Shown: positions 1 through 7,730 of the stretch, piece after piece | Layout of the letters: every line of letters begins with the position of its first letter | How positions within the stretch are numbered: the stretch's first letter is position 1 | Notes under the pieces: generated by a model | Databases searched by the model: none | Seen by the model: the letters and a program-made list of their open reading frames with translations, nothing else | What the model was told of the DNA's origin: nothing | Source of the DNA: an uncultured Spirochaetales bacterium | Lineage (GTDB): Bacteria > Spirochaetota > Spirochaetia > Sphaerochaetales > Sphaerochaetaceae | DNA: 36,159 bases | NCBI GenBank assembly: GCA_949285785.1 | Contig: CASEAG010000009.1 | Location: 1 to 36,159, forward strand | Direction of reading: 5' to 3' | Made by a program: the position numbers and the translations under genes

Positions 1-599
1 GAGACGTATGAGAGCACCGCCTCGTATGTCCTGCCGGGGTAGGCGGCTACCGTGAAGGAGCTCGTGCTGCCGCTCTCGAGCGCCGAGATGTACCGCTCTG
101 GAACCTCCGTGGCCAGCTTCAGGTCTTCGTCGGTCCTTACCTTCGCCAGGGAGGTCGAGGTCGTGACCGTGTCTCCGACGGATGCGGACAGGGATAGCAC
201 CTCTCCTGATACAGTGCTTGTCACGGGGCTCTCCTGATAGCTGTAGCCGGGACGGGACTGGTCGACGTAGGCTATCACATCGCCTTCCTCGACTCTGTCG
301 CCCCTGGCGACCAGGACGGATGTGACCTTGCCTGATACATCGCTGTACAGGGTGACGGGGTCGGTGTCGGTCACGATGTCCCCGTACAGCTTCGTATACG
401 ACACGACGCTGCCTCTCGATGCACTTTCCACCGAGACGTTGACCGTCCCCAATGCACCGCTGTCCGTCATCATCGTCTCCAGCCCTTTTTCCTTTGGGGC
501 GACGAGGTCCTGTATGATGAAGAATGCGACAGTCACGCATATGAGCGTGATGATGGTCGTCATGATGATGTCGAATGCCGACTTCCTATGTGCCTCCAT
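1..599 (-). CDS. RND efflux periplasmic adaptor (membrane fusion protein), 3' part cut by window edge
   Basis: This is the periplasmic adaptor of a tripartite efflux pump, linking an inner-membrane pump to the TolC-like channel encoded just upstream. About 199 residues are visible. Residues ~10-30 form one N-terminal membrane anchor with no lipobox. Two lipoyl/biotinyl half-motifs follow (SGKVTSVLVARGDRVEEGD and VSGEVLSLSASVGD), then the start of a beta-barrel domain. The two halves are separated by only about ten residues, where typical adaptors carry a long alpha-helical hairpin, so this is a hairpin-less adaptor. The same feature is known for the Borrelia adaptor BesA. The start ATG at 599 lies 9 nt after a GGAGG inside the end of the TolC gene, so the two are translationally coupled. 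The pump gene should lie beyond position 1. Confidence 0.85.
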   Translation of the reverse strand, partial: MEAHRKSAFDIIMTTIITLICVTVAFFIIQDLVAPKEKGLETMMTDSGALGTVNVSVESASRGSVVSYTKLYGDIVTDTDPVTLYSDVSGKVTSVLVARGDRVEEGDVIAYVDQSRPGYSYQESPVTSTVSGEVLSLSASVGDTVTTSTSLAKVRTDEDLKLATEVPERYISALESGSTSSFTVAAYPGRTYEAVLSYV

Positions 600-603
600 G
601 TAT

Positions 604-1911
604 TCATTCCTCCAGTGAATATGTGTCTATGATGGATTCGACATCCATGCCGATGTCGTACGAAAGGCCGCTGAGCGCCAGAATCATGTCGACTTCGGCC
701 TGAGTCCGGGCAAGGTCGGCGTCCAGAAGGTTGCGTCTTGCGTCGTTCAGCTCGTCCAGGGTGCAGTAGCCGTTCTCGTAGCGTTCCTGCACGAGGTCGA
801 ACGTATTGCTGGCAAGTTCCATGCCGCCTCTGGCGACCCGGAGGGCACGGGTGCTCTGCTCGAAGGTGGCCAGGTCCTCCTCGATCGAGTAGTACAGGTC
901 GTCGTATCCGGCCTGGAGGTTCAGCTTTGCGATTCTCTCGCCATCCTGGCTGTCCTTCACCGCATTGGAGCCGCCCGAGCCCGGAATCCATGATGAGATC
1001 GGAATCGTGAACCCTACGCTGACCGATGCCCTATCGGTTGTGTACGAGTCGAAGGATGATACCGGCACCGTCGGTCCCAGGTCGTATCCTGCGCTGATGG
1101 TGATGCTTGGAAGCTGGTTGGTCGCTCTCACGTCGTCAGTCGTCGCCCTTGCGATCTCGACATCATTGTGCAGAGACCGTATTGTCAGGTTTCCGCCCTG
1201 CGCCGTCTGCATGAAAGTCTCGGCATCCGGCAGTTCCAGATCCGGGATGTCAGGCACGTCCTGCGTCGTGATGTCCCTGTCCTCGATGCCTGTAAGTGAG
1301 CATAGCGCGATTACAGCGAGTCTGTACTGGCTCTCGTACGATGCCACCTGGCCTTCGTACTGCAGCACCTCGAGCTGTGCGCTGCTCAGCTCGAGCTCGT
1401 CCGCCATGCCGTTGTCGTAGCGCTCTTGCACCGAGGCGAGCGTCTGGGAGGCGGACTCCAGAGTGAGCCTGGCGCTCTCGAGCGAGCCTTCGCAAAGGGC
1501 GAGGTTCCAATATGCCGTCACCACGGCCTGTTCCAGGCTCTCTGCGCTGAGCATGTAGTCGAGAAGCGCACCATCCCTCTCGAGGCTCCTGAGGGCGGCG
1601 TCGGTGATCATGTCGCTGCCGATGTCCATCGAGATGCCTATGGAGGCGTTCGATCCGATAGTCCCCGGCGTGCCGTCGATGATGCTGACGCCATCCCATG
1701 TGACACCGCCTGTGATGGAGATGTCGGGGATGAGCGTGGAGGTGATGCTGCTGTTCCTCAGTGTGCGCTCCAGCGTCACCTGCGCCGCTGCCAGGTCCAC
1801 ATTGTTCTTCCTTGCGCATTCCAGTGCATGGTCCAGCGTGACGACCTCGGCGGCCTGGAGCGGGCAGAGGATGGCCAGCGCCGTCGCCGTGGCGATGAGA
1901 AGTCTCTTCAT
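604..1911 (-). CDS. TolC-like outer-membrane efflux protein
   Basis: This 435-residue protein is the outer-membrane channel partner of the adaptor encoded immediately downstream. It begins with a signal peptide (MKRLLIATATALAILCPLQA) and then shows two OEP-type halves rich in long amphipathic helices. The repeated signature is seen as QERYDNGMADELELSSAQ in the first half and QERYENGYCTLDELNDARR in the second; this internal repeat is diagnostic of the TolC/OEP fold. The start at 1911 was chosen over an upstream ATG because it gives a clean signal peptide and has an AAGGAAG site about 8 nt before it. The gap to the adaptor ATG is only a few bases, so they form one operon. It corresponds to BesC in the Borrelia BesABC system. 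The substrate cannot be told. Confidence 0.9.
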   Translation of the reverse strand: MKRLLIATATALAILCPLQAAEVVTLDHALECARKNNVDLAAAQVTLERTLRNSSITSTLIPDISITGGVTWDGVSIIDGTPGTIGSNASIGISMDIGSDMITDAALRSLERDGALLDYMLSAESLEQAVVTAYWNLALCEGSLESARLTLESASQTLASVQERYDNGMADELELSSAQLEVLQYEGQVASYESQYRLAVIALCSLTGIEDRDITTQDVPDIPDLELPDAETFMQTAQGGNLTIRSLHNDVEIARATTDDVRATNQLPSITISAGYDLGPTVPVSSFDSYTTDRASVSVGFTIPISSWIPGSGGSNAVKDSQDGERIAKLNLQAGYDDLYYSIEEDLATFEQSTRALRVARGGMELASNTFDLVQERYENGYCTLDELNDARRNLLDADLARTQAEVDMILALSGLSYDIGMDVESIIDTYSLEE

Positions 1912-2013
1912 GTGTCTTTCTTCCTTGTGATGGGAAATATGAAGCATCACCATGTGGATTGGCTTCGTTTCGCATGTCGAGAGTGTAGGGATTGTGCCCG
2001 TGAATGTGTGAAA

Positions 2014-2049
2014 AAAGGAAAACCCTCTCCACGTTTCTTCATGGAGAGG
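2014..2049 (-). terminator. Intrinsic terminator-like hairpin in front of the tolC operon
   Basis: A 9-bp stem, CCCTCTCCA pairing with TGGAGAGGG around a 10-nt loop, is followed on the minus strand by TTTTCCTTTTTT. It would end transcripts coming from the HPt-cupin pair. A good promoter-like sequence (2120-2148) lies upstream of it, so it could also act as an attenuator in the tolC leader. Confidence 0.6.
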
Positions 2050-2119
2050 GCCCTTCTGTTCCTGGATTGTATAATGGAGGAATCCTCAGGTCCGGAAATA
2101 GATTTTCGGATTTACATCC

Positions 2120-2148
2120 ATCAAACAGGATTTTCGTTGTGCTGTCAA
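2120..2148 (-). promoter_or_regulatory. Candidate sigma70-type promoter for the tolC-adaptor operon
   Basis: On the minus strand a perfect TTGACA (2143-2148) is separated by 17 nt from TTTGAT (2120-2125). An inverted repeat with arms ATAGTT/AACTAT around AATTTG lies directly upstream at 2149-2166 and could be an operator. Reading requires passing the hairpin at 2014-2049 before reaching tolC. Confidence 0.45.
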
Positions 2149-2183
2149 TAGTTAATTTGAACTATGCCCCAGGAGGACGGCTT

Positions 2184-2534
2184 TCAGGCCAGCGCGTCGT
2201 CTGCCGTGTAGGCCCCCAGCGAACCCGCCTTCACCTGGATGCAGATGAAGGCGATCGGGCTGTCGGGTGAGGCGAAGATGCGTCTTCTTCCTTCCGGAGC
2301 GATCCTGAGCCAGTCCCCTTCGACCAGGTCGACGGTCTGGCCGTCTATCTCGATCTTGCCCTTTCCGGAGAGAATGAAGTAGATCTCCTCGTTCGCCTTG
2401 TGCGCATGCACGAACGGCACCGACCCTCCTGCGGGGATGGTGTTCACGCTGACCTCTGCTCCAGTCAGGCCGAGCAGGTCGTGAAGCTCCGTCCTTGCAC
2501 CTTCCACTTTCGATATCTTCGTATAGCAGCTCAT
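2184..2534 (-). CDS. Small single-domain cupin protein
   Basis: This 116-residue cupin has the conserved first motif HAHKANEE followed by a glycine six residues on (HxH(x)3-4E(x)6G), giving two His and one Glu metal ligands. The second motif reads PEGRRRIF, so the last His ligand expected after the PxG turn is replaced by Arg. Metal binding may be altered or lost. The start at 2534 has an AGGAGG site 7 nt upstream, which excludes the slightly longer open frame. It follows the HPt gene with about 30 nt between them and is probably co-transcribed. Small cupins of this kind bind diverse ligands or isomerise sugars; the specific role cannot be inferred. Confidence 0.8.
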   Translation of the reverse strand: MSCYTKISKVEGARTELHDLLGLTGAEVSVNTIPAGGSVPFVHAHKANEEIYFILSGKGKIEIDGQTVDLVEGDWLRIAPEGRRRIFASPDSPIAFICIQVKAGSLGAYTADDALA

Positions 2535-2566
2535 TTCATGTCCTCCTGGGAAGATGATACCACATC

Positions 2567-2899
2567 TCACTGCCCAAGCGCAGCCGTGAATCTTGCGAAC
2601 TCTTTCTCAAGCGGTGTGACAAGGCTGTGCATGCGCTCTGCCGGGGCTTCCTCCAGCTTGCGAGCCAGGGATGCCGTCTCGTCCAGCAGGAGCTTCTCGG
2701 CGCACTTGCGTATCCTGTGGGCCGCGGAGCGCACCGCCTCCTCGTCGCCGTCCTCGACCGATTCGACCAGCGATGGCAGGTCGCATGTGTCCAGATAGGA
2801 GCGGATGCTCGTGGACAGGGCCTTGGTGTCGCCGCAGAACTCGTCCATGAGCCTTTCGTAGTCGATACCTGCAGCATCGGCGAATGATCTGATGTTCAT
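2567..2899 (-). CDS. Orphan HPt (histidine phosphotransfer) domain protein
   Basis: The 110-residue, all-helical protein consists of a single HPt-like domain. The helix AAHRIRKCAEKL carries a candidate phospho-accepting His61. The canonical HxLKG is degenerate here (HRIRK), keeping a basic residue at the Lys position but losing the Gly. HPt proteins relay phosphate between response-regulator receiver domains and hybrid kinases in the cytoplasm. No kinase or receiver gene is nearby, so the partner is unknown. The ATG at 2899 has no Shine-Dalgarno; a TTG at 2935 would add 12 residues but falls inside the terminator hairpin of the preceding gene. The domain assignment is moderately secure. Confidence 0.65.
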   Translation of the reverse strand: MNIRSFADAAGIDYERLMDEFCGDTKALSTSIRSYLDTCDLPSLVESVEDGDEEAVRSAAHRIRKCAEKLLLDETASLARKLEEAPAERMHSLVTPLEKEFARFTAALGQ

Positions 2900-2922
2900 G
2901 TTGCGAAAGATGTAGATGAAAC

Positions 2923-2950
2923 GCCCGGTCGTCAATGGGAGCGACCGGGC
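2923..2950 (-). terminator. Terminator hairpin of the NSS transporter gene
   Basis: A perfect 9-bp stem GCCCGGTCG/CGACCGGGC with a 10-nt loop lies just after the transporter stop codon. The following minus-strand sequence GTTTCATCT is only weakly T-rich. Confidence 0.6.
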
Positions 2951-2963
2951 ATTATTGTGGATT

Positions 2964-4346
2964 TCAGGCGAACATGGGAGCGAACTTGTCCCAGATGCCC
3001 TTTGCCATGATCACTATGATGATCACCGGGATGCCCCAGGTGCAGTAAAGTCTGGCCCAGCGCGGGAACTTCAGACCTTCGCCTTCGTTGGCCTCCTTGA
3101 TGAACTTCTCGAAGCCCCATCCGTAGCGCTGCGTGCAGAAGAGCAGGAACAGCAGCGAGCCGAAGGGCAGGATCAGGTTGCTGACCAGGAAGTCCTCGAG
3201 GTCGAGGATGGCGCTTCCCTCGCCGAAGGGCTGGAAGCCCGAGAGCAGGTTGTAGCCCAGGATGCATGGCAGCGACAGGATGATGATCAGGAAGAAGTTG
3301 AATGTGCACGCCTTCTTCCTGGACCAGCCGCGCACGTCCATCCAGTAGGAGATGATGTTCTCGAACACGGCTATGACGGTGGTCAGGGCCGCGAAGCTCA
3401 TGAACAGGAAGAACAGTCCGCCCCACAGGCTGCCGCCCGTCATCTGGGCGAATATGTTGGGCAGAGTGACGAAGATCAGGGACGGTCCCTGTCCCGCCTC
3501 GATGCCGAACGCGGAGCATGCAGGGAAGATGATGAGTCCGGAGGTGAGGGCGACGAATGTGTCCAGGCAGACGATCCTCACGCTCTCTCCGCCAAGGGCC
3601 CTGCTGCGGTCGATGTAGGAGCCGAATATCGACATCGCGCCGATTCCGATCGAAAGCGTGAAGAAGGACTGTCCGAGCGCCTCGTAGAGCACGGTTCCGA
3701 TGCCGACCTCGCTCATCTTGGAGAAGTCGGGGAGCAGGTAGAACCTGAGTCCTTCGCCGCTTCCGGGCAGCATGATGCTCCTGATGGCAAGGACGATGAT
3801 GATCGCGAAGAGACATACCATCATGATCTTGGTTATCTTCTCGACACCCTTCTGCAGGCCCTGCGCCACGATGAACATGCACACGGACACTGTGATGACC
3901 ATCCAGAAGATCTGGAGGACGGGACGGGCGGTGAGGTCGCTGAAGAACGTCGACACCTGGGTGCTGGACATTCCGCTCATGTCGCCGATGATGGAGGAGT
4001 AGAAGTAGTACAGCAGCCATCCGGCGATGGTCGTGTAGAACATCATCAGCAGGTAGTTGCCTGCGATGGCCACGGGGCCGTAGAAGTGCCACTTCGTGCC
4101 CTTCGGCTCAAGCGTCCTCAGCGATAGGCCGATGTTCTGTCTGGATGCCCTTCCTATGGCGAACTCCATGATCATGATGGGCACGCCAAGGATCGCGAGG
4201 AAGACGAGATAGATGAGAACGAAGCCGGCTCCTCCGTTCTTTCCGGTGATGTAGGGGAAGCGCCATACGTTCCCCAGTCCGATTGCACAGCCTGCACTCA
4301 GCAGAATGAAGCCGATCCTGCTGGCCAGGTTCTCGCGGTTATCCAT
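2964..4346 (-). CDS. Neurotransmitter:sodium symporter (NSS/SNF) family transporter
   Basis: This 460-residue, highly hydrophobic protein belongs to the NSS family (LeuT/MhsT/TnaT fold), which couples Na+ entry to uptake of amino acids or related amines. The TM1 signature GLGNVWRFPYITGKNGGAGF, with its unwound Gly-rich substrate and Na+ site, is present, as is the conserved stretch GQSFFTLSIGIGAMSIFGSY in the TM6 region. The length suits the shorter bacterial members with 11-12 helices. The ATG at 4346 is preceded by AGGTGG at an 8-nt spacing, and starting there makes the protein begin just before TM1. Bacterial members mostly carry hydrophobic or aromatic amino acids; the substrate here is not determinable from sequence. 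It has its own promoter (4396-4424) and terminator. Confidence 0.9.
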   Translation of the reverse strand: MDNRENLASRIGFILLSAGCAIGLGNVWRFPYITGKNGGAGFVLIYLVFLAILGVPIMIMEFAIGRASRQNIGLSLRTLEPKGTKWHFYGPVAIAGNYLLMMFYTTIAGWLLYYFYSSIIGDMSGMSSTQVSTFFSDLTARPVLQIFWMVITVSVCMFIVAQGLQKGVEKITKIMMVCLFAIIIVLAIRSIMLPGSGEGLRFYLLPDFSKMSEVGIGTVLYEALGQSFFTLSIGIGAMSIFGSYIDRSRALGGESVRIVCLDTFVALTSGLIIFPACSAFGIEAGQGPSLIFVTLPNIFAQMTGGSLWGGLFFLFMSFAALTTVIAVFENIISYWMDVRGWSRKKACTFNFFLIIILSLPCILGYNLLSGFQPFGEGSAILDLEDFLVSNLILPFGSLLFLLFCTQRYGWGFEKFIKEANEGEGLKFPRWARLYCTWGIPVIIIVIMAKGIWDKFAPMFA

Positions 4347-4395
4347 ACTTTTTTCCACCTTTCCGTTCCGGTGTGATGCGAAACGGTCTTTGGAC

Positions 4396-4424
4396 ATTTA
4401 AGCAGATGTCATCATCGTTGTCCA
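4396..4424 (-). promoter_or_regulatory. Promoter of the NSS transporter gene
   Basis: On the minus strand TGGACA (4419-4424), a 17-nt spacer and TTAAAT (4396-4401) make a good sigma70-type promoter about 50 nt before the start codon. Confidence 0.5.
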
Positions 4425-4464
4425 TGCTGGTACGGACAGGAGCATCTTCCCTGGCAATGTGCAC

Positions 4465-4497
4465 GAAAAGAAGGAAGGAGGCTTGCGGCCTCCTTCC
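4465..4497 (-). terminator. Terminator of the DUF1846 gene
   Basis: A perfect 10-bp stem GGAAGGAGGC/GCCTCCTTCC with a 5-nt loop directly follows the stop codon and is followed on the minus strand by TTCTTTTC. Confidence 0.85.
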
Positions 4498-4504
4498 ATT
4501 CGGT

Positions 4505-6022
4505 TCACGGGTTGTAGACGTTCTTGGACGGGAAGCGGGGTTCGCTCGTGACGTTGATCCCGAGCTTCCTCAGTCCTATCGTGTCGCCTGCAGACGGGAT
4601 GTGGGTGAAGTGCACATCCGCATCCCTCAGATTCGGCAGCTCCTTCATCGCCCGTTCGGCGAACTGGTTCATCGTCGAGCTCATCGCAAGGCAGCTGAGT
4701 ATCTCGTCGATGTTCAGCGACACGCCGCGCCCGCGCAGCACGTCGCGCTTCATGCGAGTGATCGCGTCGATGACCGACGGGTCTATGAGCATCGCCTTCT
4801 TCGGAATGCCTGCAAGCGCCTTGAGCGCGTTCAGCACAACCGCGGAGCCTGCGTGCATGAGAGGGGAGTTGTGCCCTGTGACCGTGATTCCATCCACTGT
4901 CTCGAGCGCCGCGGTGCAGATGGTGCCCTTGTTGCCCTCCTTGTGAAGGGCGATGCATTCCTCGAGGGCGGCATTGGCAAGCGGCACGACCCTCCTGTAG
5001 TCCGTGCACAATCCGGCCTTGTCCATGATGGCCTTGGCCCTGGTGACGGACTCCTCGCTGGCCATGCCCTGTGCGTACTGCACCCTGGTGGTCAGGTAGC
5101 GCCTGACGATCTCCTGCCGTCCGGCCTCGCGGCACACCTCGTCATCGACGATTCCGAAGCCGATGCGGTTGACTCCCATGTCGGTCGGCGACTTGTATGG
5201 ACAGCTCGTGCCGGTTATGCGCTCGAGGATCCTCTTGAGAAGCGGGTAGGCCTCGAGGTCGCGGGAGTAGTTGACCGCGATCTGGCCATAGGCCTGCAGG
5301 TGGAAGTGGTCGATCAGGTTCACATCCCCGATGTCGGCGGTGGCCGCCTCGTAGGCTATGTTCACCGGATGGTCCAGGGGCAGGTTCCACACGGGGAAGG
5401 TCTCGAACTTGGAGTAGGAGCACTTCCTGCCCATCCTGTACTCGTGATACATCTGCGTCAGGCAGGTGGCCAGCTTGCCGCTTCCGGGACCGGGTGCCGT
5501 GACGAGGACTATGGGACGGTCTACGGGGATGTAGGGGTTCTTCCCGTATCCCTCGTCGGATACCACGACGTCTATGTTCGTCGGGTAGCCTGGCGTCGCC
5601 GTATGGGTGAAGCACCTGATGCCCTTGCTCTCTATCTTCTGCTTGAAGAGCATCGCCGCCGGCTGGTTCTCGTAGCGGGTGATGACGACCTTGTCGCATC
5701 TGAGCCCGTAGGAGGCGAAGTCGTCGATCATCTTGAATACATCGGAGTCGTACGAGATGCCGAAATCGGAGCGCATCTTGCGCCTCTCGATGTCTCCGGC
5801 GTAGATGCAGATGATGACGTCGATCTTGTCCTTGAGGCTCTCGAAGACCCTCATCTTCACCGAGGGTTCGAAACCGGGCAGCACCCGTGATGCATGGTAG
5901 TCGAACAGGAGCTTGCCCCCACATTCCACATACAGCCGTCCATCGCTGTGCTCGACGCGCTCGAGGATGTAGCGTGCCTGCTCCTTGAGGTACCTGTCGT
6001 TGTCGAAACCGATCTTCTTCAT
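4505..6022 (-). CDS. DUF1846 / UPF0371 family protein
   Basis: The 505-residue cytoplasmic protein matches the UPF0371 (DUF1846) family in length and in landmark stretches: the N-terminal MKKIGFDNDRYLKEQ, the nucleotide-loop-like VTAPGPGSGKLATCLTQMYH, and SPTDMGVNRIGFGI. The family is widespread in Firmicutes and some spirochaetes. Structures exist but no biochemical function is established that I can name. The Gly-rich GPGSGK element suggests a phosphate-binding loop; this is inference. The start has GGAGAG upstream. The gene lies 84 nt after gdhA on the same strand, separated by a hairpin that would act as terminator or attenuator. Confidence 0.9.
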   Translation of the reverse strand: MKKIGFDNDRYLKEQARYILERVEHSDGRLYVECGGKLLFDYHASRVLPGFEPSVKMRVFESLKDKIDVIICIYAGDIERRKMRSDFGISYDSDVFKMIDDFASYGLRCDKVVITRYENQPAAMLFKQKIESKGIRCFTHTATPGYPTNIDVVVSDEGYGKNPYIPVDRPIVLVTAPGPGSGKLATCLTQMYHEYRMGRKCSYSKFETFPVWNLPLDHPVNIAYEAATADIGDVNLIDHFHLQAYGQIAVNYSRDLEAYPLLKRILERITGTSCPYKSPTDMGVNRIGFGIVDDEVCREAGRQEIVRRYLTTRVQYAQGMASEESVTRAKAIMDKAGLCTDYRRVVPLANAALEECIALHKEGNKGTICTAALETVDGITVTGHNSPLMHAGSAVVLNALKALAGIPKKAMLIDPSVIDAITRMKRDVLRGRGVSLNIDEILSCLAMSSTMNQFAERAMKELPNLRDADVHFTHIPSAGDTIGLRKLGINVTSEPRFPSKNVYNP

Positions 6023-6051
6023 GTTTTCCGTCTCTCCCCGTCGTTCAAAGA

Positions 6052-6075
6052 CAAAGGGCCCGTGCGGACCCTTTG
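6052..6075 (-). terminator. Hairpin between gdhA and the DUF1846 gene
   Basis: The arms CAAAGGG and CCCTTTG, extended by partly paired inner bases, are followed on the minus strand by TCTTTG. It is probably the gdhA terminator. A TATTAT element immediately upstream on the same strand could start the DUF1846 message, in which case the hairpin would be its 5' leader structure. Confidence 0.55.
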
Positions 6076-6092
6076 CCTATAATAGCCGATTG

Positions 6093-6106
6093 TGCACTGA
6101 AGTGCA
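6093..6106. repeat. Inverted repeat directly after the gdhA stop
   Basis: TGCACT and AGTGCA flank a 2-nt centre and abut the gdhA stop codon. It may be an operator for the following gene or part of the transcription end. Confidence 0.4.
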
Positions 6107-7465
6107 TCATACATAACCCTGGGCGATCATGGCATCCGCCACCTTGAGGAAGCCAGCGATGTTCGCGCCGTCGACGAAGTTGTTGTGCTCGCTGTATCTG
6201 TCGGCCGCCGACTTCGCGCTCTCGTAGATCCCCTTCATGATGCCCTGCAGCTTCTGGTCGACCTCCTGGCTTGTCCACTTGAGACGCATGGAGTTCTGGC
6301 TCATCTCGAGGCCGGAGACCGCCACGCCGCCGGCATTCGCCGCCTTGGACGGGGCGAGGAGGACGCCCTTGTCGAGGAAGAGCCTCTCGGCTTCTGCCGC
6401 ACAGGGCATGTTTGCTCCCTCTCCGACCAGCCTGATGCCGTTCTTCACGAGGTTGGCCGCATCCTCCGCATTGATCTCGTTCTGTGTCGCGCAGGGGAAT
6501 GCGTAGTCCGCCTTGATGTCCCAGATGGGGTTGGCTCCGTTTCCTGTCCGGGGAATGTATGTGACACCCTTGTACTTCTCCGCATATTCGCTGATCCTGC
6601 CGCGCTTGACGTTCTTCAGCTGCTTGACGTATGCGAGCTTCTCGGGTGTGATGCCCTCTTCGTCGTAGATCATGCCGCTGGAGTCGGACAGCGTGACGAC
6701 CTTCGCACCGAAGGCGTTCAGCTTCTCGACGGTGAACTGGGCGACGTTTCCGGAACCGGATACCAGACAGGTGCTTCCTTCCAGCTTCCTGCCTTCGCCG
6801 GCGAGTATCTCGTTGCAGAAATAGACCAGGCCGTATCCTGTCGCCTCGGGGCGGATGAGCGAGCCTCCGAATGACTGGCCCTTTCCCGTGAGCACCCCTG
6901 TGAATGAGTTGGTGATCTTCTTGTATTGTCCGAAGAGGAAGCCGACCTCCCTTCCGCCGACTCCGATGTCGCCTGCGGGGACGTCCGTATCAGGTCCGAT
7001 GTGCCTGAACAGCTCGTTCATGAAGCTCTGGCAGAACCTCATGACCTCGGCATCGCTCTTGCCCTTGGGGTTGAAGTCGCTTCCGCCCTTGCCGCCACCC
7101 ATTGGGAGGCCTGTGAGGCTGTTCTTGAACACCTGCTCGAAGGCCAGGAACTTCATGATGGAGAGGTTTACCGACGGATGGAAGCGCAGCCCGCCCTTGT
7201 ACGGGCCGAGTGCAGACGACTGCTGCACCCTGAAGCCGCGGTTTATCTGGAGACGTCCCTCGTCGTCCATCCATGGCACGCGGAAGATGATCGCCCTTTC
7301 GGGCTCCACCATGCGCTCGATGACCTTGTGATAGGTCACCTCCGGCAGTTCATCGACGATCTTGTCCATGGACAGAAGGAATGTGTAGACAGCCTGCTGG
7401 AACTCCTTCTGGTCCGGGTCAAGCTGACAGACATGCTGATATATCTGTTCCGTCAACTGGTTCAT
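6107..7465 (-). CDS. gdhA: NADP-type glutamate dehydrogenase
   Basis: The 452-residue protein is a hexameric (small-subunit) glutamate dehydrogenase, interconverting 2-oxoglutarate plus ammonium and glutamate. Substrate-binding Lys90 (GPYKGGLRFHPSV), catalytic Lys126 (PMGGGKGGSDFNPKG) and the catalytic Asp166 in PAGDIGVGGRE are all present. The C-terminal Rossmann domain contains GSGNVAQF. Length and motifs fit the anabolic NADP-dependent type, although coenzyme choice is inferred. The start at 7465 has a GGGGG tract 8 nt upstream. In an anaerobe this is a main route of ammonium assimilation. The upstream gap (7466-7730) is AT-rich and shared with the divergent lipoprotein gene. Confidence 0.97.
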   Translation of the reverse strand: MNQLTEQIYQHVCQLDPDQKEFQQAVYTFLLSMDKIVDELPEVTYHKVIERMVEPERAIIFRVPWMDDEGRLQINRGFRVQQSSALGPYKGGLRFHPSVNLSIMKFLAFEQVFKNSLTGLPMGGGKGGSDFNPKGKSDAEVMRFCQSFMNELFRHIGPDTDVPAGDIGVGGREVGFLFGQYKKITNSFTGVLTGKGQSFGGSLIRPEATGYGLVYFCNEILAGEGRKLEGSTCLVSGSGNVAQFTVEKLNAFGAKVVTLSDSSGMIYDEEGITPEKLAYVKQLKNVKRGRISEYAEKYKGVTYIPRTGNGANPIWDIKADYAFPCATQNEINAEDAANLVKNGIRLVGEGANMPCAAEAERLFLDKGVLLAPSKAANAGGVAVSGLEMSQNSMRLKWTSQEVDQKLQGIMKGIYESAKSAADRYSEHNNFVDGANIAGFLKVADAMIAQGYV

Positions 7466-7606
7466 TTTGCGCCCCCTGTGTTCCGTTTGGTTTTTTCTTG
7501 AGGCTACTTTAAGGATTTTTCATTCGTTGTTGAATAGGGTTGGCAACGCTTTTATGCAAAAAAATACAGAAATTATGAAATCTTATGTGCGGCAAATGGT
7601 TTGCAG

Positions 7607-7644
7607 GCCCTATCTGGGCAGAGGATAGGGCGTGCTGCCTTTTT
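7607..7644 (+). promoter_or_regulatory. Alternative hairpins with a T5 tract upstream of the lipoprotein gene
   Basis: GCCCTATC (7607-7614) pairs perfectly with GATAGGGC (7624-7631). The overlapping GGCAG (7617-7621) can instead pair with CTGCC (7635-7639), which is directly followed by TTTTT. The two structures exclude each other, the arrangement expected of an attenuator. A weak promoter-like TTGGCA at 7540 lies upstream. Function is inferred and uncertain. Confidence 0.35.
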
Positions 7645-7676
7645 GATCGATTCACATTACGAGGCCCCCGATGCCC

Positions 7677-7704
7677 TTGACAAGAAGGCGGGGGGGGGTA
7701 GCCT
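7677..7704 (+). promoter_or_regulatory. Lipoprotein promoter with a G9 homopolymer in its spacer
   Basis: A perfect TTGACA (7677-7682) is followed after 16 nt by TAGCCT (7699-7704), which keeps the T, A and final T most important in a -10 box. The spacer contains nine consecutive G (7690-7698). A start about 7 nt downstream would leave a leader of about 20 nt carrying the AAAGGAG ribosome site (just before 7722) used by the ATG at 7731. Each G gained or lost would change the -35/-10 spacing by one base. This resembles Treponema pallidum genes whose expression depends on poly-G length. Confidence 0.6.
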
Positions 7705-7730
7705 TCCAGCAGAAAAAGGAGATGAATCTG

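Noticed and set aside
2916-4127. Long plus-strand open frame (about 400 codons) opposite the NSS transporter
   Set aside because: Its product is Asp/Glu/His/Gln-rich with no motif, and it is the complement of a gene with clear family signatures; GC-rich antisense frames stay open by chance.
4373-5890. Plus-strand open frame of 505 codons opposite the DUF1846 gene
   Set aside because: The minus-strand product matches a known family over its whole length and has a ribosome site and terminator; the plus frame has none.
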